The position numbers were made by a program, and so were the translations under genes. The notes beneath the pieces are model-generated. The model was not told where the DNA came from, did no database searches, and was given only the letters and a program-made list of their open reading frames with translations. This document shows positions 59,169 to 64,000 of a stretch of DNA of 64,000 nt, in pieces; within the stretch, counting starts at the first letter, position 1; the number at the start of each line of letters is the position of its first letter. The stretch lies in contig CM048846.1 in the NCBI GenBank assembly GCA_026545225.1, forward strand, positions 86,755,270 to 86,819,269, given 5' to 3'. Origin of the DNA: Cornus controversa. Lineage: Eukaryota > Streptophyta > Magnoliopsida > Cornales > Cornaceae.

Positions 59169-60269
59169 AATTGATTTATAGTCAATAATTTTTTATCTTT
59201 TATTTTATTATTATTTTATTTTTTTGCATTATATCCAACAATTTAAGTTCCACTCTTTTGAACTTTAATCATATTCATATATAAGAAAAATGAGTAAAAA
59301 AATTATATAAAAAATGGTAAGTCAAATCTCGAATACACTTTTGCAAACCTCAGTGCAACAATAAAGTTGTTGTATTTTGATAGTAAATCACGAGTTTGGA
59401 GCGAAGAAATAGTGTGATCCCGAAATGACGAAAATCTCGTACACTAAATTTGTCCTTATCTTTTTTATACACTCACCAATACACAATATATTTAACATAT
59501 CTTTCTATATTATTTGATAAATTTCTTACTAGCTCGTTTATTAAGAAATAAAGCAAAACATATAAATTAAAATATCATGAACTCAAAATTACTTATGTAC
59601 AAACTAATTGAGTTTCGTCAGTTTCCAATTTGGATTGACTATGATCATTTATAGTCAAAAATATATATAAAACAACATTAATATTGTCAAAATGAACTAA
59701 TATATTAAAGAAACAAAGTATTTAGGGGTATTCGTCATGAACCATGTGCCTATGTGAAATCATAAAATTCGTGAAATAGCTTTTTCATGATACCCTTATA
59801 TTTTAAAAAACAAAAAAAAAGTGAAATAATGCCCCCAAAGGCGTGTCAAAAGATTTGAGAGCACATAAAGATACCGACAAAGGAGCAAAAGGTGAAGTGG
59901 AGAGTGGATTGGCGCAGCGCATAAACAGGAAATGGCGTCGTTATATGAGCTCTCAAATATATATATATATATATATGTAATATATAGTTGCCACTTGCCA
60001 GTGACATGTGCTATTTGTTTCTTTACACGTGAAGAAATTACAAGTGTTCTATTAATAATTATAGAGGGGTTTAATTTATACTCAATACTAGTTTTATTTA
60101 TTTATTTTGTGATTGATTACTGACTGTGATAGACTTGGCTGTATAATTGGACAAGGAGCAGAGAATGTTAATCTTCTTGTTTGTTTTATCAAGTACCTGT
60201 GGACTGCATTTGAGGGAAGAATCAATTTATTTTATATAATATAAGATATTTATAGTGATTTTTTAATTT
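59169..60269. other. Intergenic, AT-rich
   Basis: No gene is seen. A TA run lies near 59957-59978. A short ATG frame at 59932-60123 crosses that run and is probably chance. Confidence 0.45.
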
Positions 60270-61086
60270 TTTACCCGCTAAAGTACAATAGAAAAACACC
60301 AAACTATTATTCTTTTGTGAATCACCGTGAAATTACTCTCCTGAATTAATAATTTGTTACAATTCAATACATACCTACTACAATTTTTTTTTTTACCCAT
60401 TCTTATTAAATGTGTTATTTCTTATTAAATTATCTTTATTATCTAAATATTAATTATACCATTTACCTTTATTTTATTATTGGTATTAATTTATCATAAC
60501 AATGAAAAAAAATACAGAGTTGTAACTACAACCAAATTTAGCCATTTTCTAAAATGATTAACTTGTTAAAACTTTTCTAGTTATTAAAAAAATTATTAAA
60601 CCAAGTTTAAACTTTTTTACAGTAAAAAAAAAAAAAAATTTCTTCATAGAATATATTGATGAAAATTTGAGAAATTACTTAAATAAAAAAATACCTTATT
60701 TTCATATCTTATATTCATGAAAAATTAAGAAACTACTTAAATTGTTTTATAATTTTCTATTTAATATTTTTATTAAAACAATTACTTTCAAGAATTAAAA
60801 GTAAATTTATGCAAATATGATGGAGAATGTCATTGAACTAGTATGAATTTTTTTCATAATTTATTTTAATAAGAGAAATGAGTCAAGGGTAATTCAATAA
60901 CAAAGGGCATTATGGTCATTTAATAAAAATACCCTCTCAAATGACAGACATGAGGGCATTTTGTAACAAAATATGATAGTTCAGGAGTATTGTGTACAAA
61001 ATATAATTGAAGGAGATTATTAGCAAATTTGGACATAGTTCAGGTTTTATTTTATTTTTATTTTTTTTTCTGTACTTTACCCTTTT
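60270..61086. repeat. Possible decayed MULE-like element
   Basis: The left side has CGCTAAAGTACAATAGAAAA and the minus-strand right side GGGTAAAGTACAGAAAAA. Words such as CTCCTGAAT and its complement TTCAGGAG recur on the two sides. The arms are diverged and no target duplication is visible. Confidence 0.35.
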
Positions 61087-61856
61087 TTATATCACATATA
61101 ATTTGTGGACTAAAAGGAGAATCCATAGATTGGTACCCTTCAAAATTTATTTGATTTCATAAAGTTGAATTTATCCTTGTTATGGCACACTAGACCATAA
61201 TTGAAAAAAATGCATTTTCTAAAAAGTAGAGTCCCTTTTATGATATTTAAATTTTAATTGATTCTTACCATTTAATTTTAATATTGAAATTCGGATACAT
61301 AGATTAAATGGTGAAACAATTTAAAATCATATGAAAGTTGGCGATGCTCTAATCCAATTATCCATCCAATAGATTCCTTTCAATTCACATGGTCCACACA
61401 ATAAATTTTAGTTAGATCCTTAAAATTCTCATGTCTATATATATATTTTTCCTTCACTACGAGTGTCATTTTATGAACTTCATGTTCGTATTTAATATTT
61501 TGGATTTTATTACTGTATATTTTTATGATATCGTATTTGTATCTTAATTAATGTACTGTTACCGTTTGCCATTTTGTTGCACTATTAGTTGTCATATAAT
61601 TAGTTTTAAAAAAATATACAAATTTTCAAATTCCTCGATCCTCTCACCCAATGCAATAAGTGACAGTATCGGAAACTTGTGTATGTGTGCACCCGCATTT
61701 TGTGAGAACATACTTATATAAGATCATATTTTTATAAAGACTATTTCAACCAACTATAGACACCTTATAAAGCCTTCCTTTGTTCATAAACATGCAATTG
61801 GACTACTGAAAATGAAATTTGTAAAATTAGAGAAAATTTTATTCTTCGCTCATTAA

Positions 61857-62480
61857 GTGTCCGTTTGGCATTAATGTTATAATGGTGAAAACGCTTTTAT
61901 TAGTAAAACTATCATAAAAGTGTGGTGAGTAAAAAAATATGCTAGGCGTTTGGTGATATATTTTATAAAGCACTTTTTATACTTAAAATTGTTTGGTAAA
62001 TGGTAACAGTGCTTTTCAAAACACTTTTATTATTAATTTTACTATTTTACCCATAGAGTAATAAAATGTGCACTAGTCTAGAGCTAAAAATTGAGGGTCA
62101 ACTCAAACCAACTCGAGCCCAATTCGATTTTTCACGAATTTTGACCATTATTTTTAAAATTAGGGTTGGACTTGAGTTAAAAAATCTCAACACAAACTTA
62201 TTTTTATATACTTTTTAACTTCAAATATATTATATAAGAGGTAATATTGTATTTATAAAAAATAAACATGGATTATATTGTCTAAAAAAATTAAGTGACA
62301 ACTGACAACTATCTCCTACGCAATTTCAAAAACTTCAATTTTGAACTTCATCAAAAAGTGCATTTTGAATTCAAACTATATTTCCTAAATGTGCTTCCTT
62401 TCATCACTAAACACTTCTCAACGCATTTTTTTGAGTTAAAAGTACTTCTCAACAGTTGAGAAATAATCCCAAACGGACCC
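61857..62480. mobile_element. PIF/Harbinger-like MITE with nested hAT fragment, 624 bp
   Basis: The left end is GTGTCCGTTTGGCA and the minus-strand right end is GGGTCCGTTTGGGA. A TAA flanks each side (61854-61856 and 62481-62483). Words such as AAAGCACTTTT and AAAAGTGCATTTT recur in both halves. The middle is interrupted by hAT family 1 sequence at 62072-62230, so the original MITE was probably about 450 bp. Confidence 0.78.
62072..62230. repeat. hAT-like family 1 fragment nested in a MITE
   Basis: GAGGGTCAACTCAAACC and TTAGGGTTGGACTTGAGTTA blocks align with the left part of the element at 42197. The right end is missing or diverged. Confidence 0.55.
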
Positions 62481-62483
62481 TAA

Positions 62484-63220
62484 GCCTTGGTCTTGTTCGG
62501 TTTGTTCTGAATTTTGTTGGACATTGTGCCTTGTTTGGCTGGGTTTAACCCTTTATAGCCTTCTTGTACATGTGCAGATTGCAGATTACTTCTATTTATA
62601 CAATTGCTTGAATTTCAGAGAGAAAAAAATTCTCATATGGGACAAAAATGTGTAAGAGTTACTTGCCAAGGTTTTAAAAAAAAGAAAAAAATACTTCTAC
62701 TTCCCGGGGAAAAAAGGTTTAAAAAAGAGGAAGAAAAAGCAATTCGTTCCATATATTTGAAAACAATACCAAAAAATAAAATAAAAACAAAAACATTTAT
62801 AATATATAACAATTATCTACAAGACTATTACATGTCAATAGCATTTTTAATAGAGAAAACTACACTTAAATAAAGTTAGGAGGCCTAAATTACAAAGTGG
62901 CCTATTTTAAAAGTTTATTTTTCACTTTGGTTGAATTAAACAAAATAATATCATATGCATTGAAATTATTATTCAAGTCCAAAATGCCCTTCAATCTCTT
63001 ATTCTAACCCAAACTAAATTTCGTTTGGTTATTGTGCGACTGAAGGAGCGTTGTGCGTGACTAAATAAAATCCAACAGATAATTGTCTTTTCGTCTCATT
63101 GGAAGGAAATTGAATTCATTGCAAAATATCACTGTCTAAATAAATTATTGGTCGTTGATCATCTCTGATCACAAAAATATGGTCTTTTATTTTACTTTAG
63201 TGAACTCCTTTTTTTACTTT
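62484..63220. other. Intergenic, AT-rich
   Basis: Frame 62604-62873 is a Lys-rich, A-driven open frame without a domain. No gene is recognised. Confidence 0.45.
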
Positions 63221-63229
63221 TAAAAAAAA

Positions 63230-63873
63230 GGGATAATTACACTTACCTCCCTTCTAGTTTGGTTTTATAACACTTACCTCCCCTATGTTTTGGAATATAA
63301 CACTTACCCCCCTCTAGTTTGCACATTGGTAACAAATACACCCTTTTGTCAATCAAACTAACAGTTATGCTAATATCATCAAAATTTAATCTTAAAAGGA
63401 CAATTATACCCTCAAAAATGTTGCAACTGAAGTTAGCGGGTCTCGATTTCAATGACAGCTCCGACATTGGGATAGTAGTGGCTAGTGGTTTGGCCGGAGC
63501 TGGGTCTTCTCAGTAATGGGATGGCATTGGGATGGTAGTGGCTAGTGGTTTGGCTAGAGTTGGGTCTTCTCGACAGTGGTTTCAATGGTGATTGTTGATG
63601 GTGCAGGTGGTGGGTGGTGACTCTTCTGGAGGTGATGTTGCTATGGTTGAAGGTCCGAAGTGGGTCTGCTCAAAATGGTGGCTCATAGAGAGGTATAATT
63701 GTCCTTTTAAGATTAAATTTTGATGATATTAGCAATAACCGTTAGTTTGATTGACAAAAGGGGGTATTTGTTACCAATGTGCAAACTAGAGGGGGGTAAG
63801 TGTTATATTCCAAAACACAGGGGAGGTAAGTGTTATAAAACCAAACTAGAAGGGAGGTAAGTGTAATTATCCC
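63230..63873. mobile_element. Mutator-like MITE with ~180-bp inverted arms, 644 bp
   Basis: The arms 63230-63410 and 63692-63873 are inverted copies starting GGGATAATTACACTTACCTC and differ by about three substitutions and one indel, or roughly 98% identity. A perfect 9-bp target duplication TAAAAAAAA flanks it (63221-63229 and 63874-63882). Long arms plus 9-bp targets fit the Mutator superfamily. The 281-bp core is GC-richer and has a 60-bp tandem repeat (anchors 63466 and 63526). Open frames across it are by-products of the arms. Confidence 0.88.
63466..63572. repeat. 60-bp tandem repeat in the MULE core
   Basis: The word ATTGGGATAGTAGTGGCTAG recurs at 63526 with one change, and both copies continue into a TGGGTCTTCTC end. 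Confidence 0.85.
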
Positions 63874-64000
63874 TAAAAAAAATAATAAAAAATTAGTGAA
63901 CTAATTTTTGAATTGTATGGCAAGTTCACGTGCCAAATAGTTATTAATTTTAAAGTTTTTTAAATGTGATAAACGATTTCACTAGTCACTTTTTAAATTG

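Noticed and set aside
1..64000. CRISPR arrays, rRNA genes, organelle-derived inserts or viral genes
   Set aside because: No regularly spaced identical repeats with unique spacers, no rRNA-like stretches, and no recognisable chloroplast, mitochondrial or viral coding sequence were seen.

Overview
This window looks like nuclear DNA from a dicot plant. It is AT-rich, its genes carry GT-AG introns, and long intergenic stretches are packed with plant transposon remains. I cannot name the species. No rRNA gene, tRNA gene, CRISPR array or bacterial-style operon is visible. Every coordinate, splice site, terminal repeat and target-site duplication below was read by eye, with no alignment or database search.

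Five protein genes are supported. (1) 2824-7156, minus strand: a seven-exon gene for the DENR/TMA22-type translation factor, 195 aa after splicing. Its promoter side carries two copies of a module rich in GGCCCA (site II) motifs. (2) 16238-17581, plus strand: a single-exon delta-8 sphingolipid long-chain-base desaturase with an N-terminal cytochrome b5 domain. (3) 26529-29153, minus strand: a two-exon leucine-rich-repeat receptor-like kinase, 642 aa, lacking the catalytic Asp of the HRD motif and so probably a pseudokinase. (4) 36653-37444, minus strand: a single-exon NDR1/HIN1-like (LEA_2) membrane protein, 263 aa. (5) 56122-57117, minus strand: a single-exon DUF4408/DUF761 protein like PAMP-induced A70, with an in-frame 62-residue tandem duplication. 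The genes are independent and not co-transcribed. Genes 3, 4 and 5 belong to families often linked to cell-surface perception or biotic-stress responses, but nothing here shows that they work together.

The rest is mostly transposon-derived. Two LTR-only retrotransposon remnants (solo LTRs) lie at 10012-12727 and 39643-41936. Short non-autonomous hAT-like elements with 8-bp target duplications lie at 12785-13583, 31344-31851, 33037-33345, 35028-35591, 42197-42795, 48226-48986 and 54957-55510. One hAT-like family occurs three times, and another occurs as one intact copy plus several fragments. Mutator-like elements lie at 58016-59168 and 63230-63873; the second has arms of about 180 bp and a perfect 9-bp target duplication. 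A related terminal-inverted-repeat family with an unusual A-rich repetitive interior lies at 1153-2065, 15297-15545 and 49144-50956, and at the last site one copy is nested in another. PIF/Harbinger-like MITEs with TAA duplications lie at 31954-32231 and 61857-62480, and the latter contains a nested hAT fragment. Local tandem duplications of 34 to 125 bp and long TA microsatellites are scattered throughout.

I found no convincing new multi-gene system. The points most worth following up are the A-rich nested element family, the receptor pseudokinase, the 62-residue duplication, the duplicated site II promoter module, and a possible small spliced ORF at 13738-14023.
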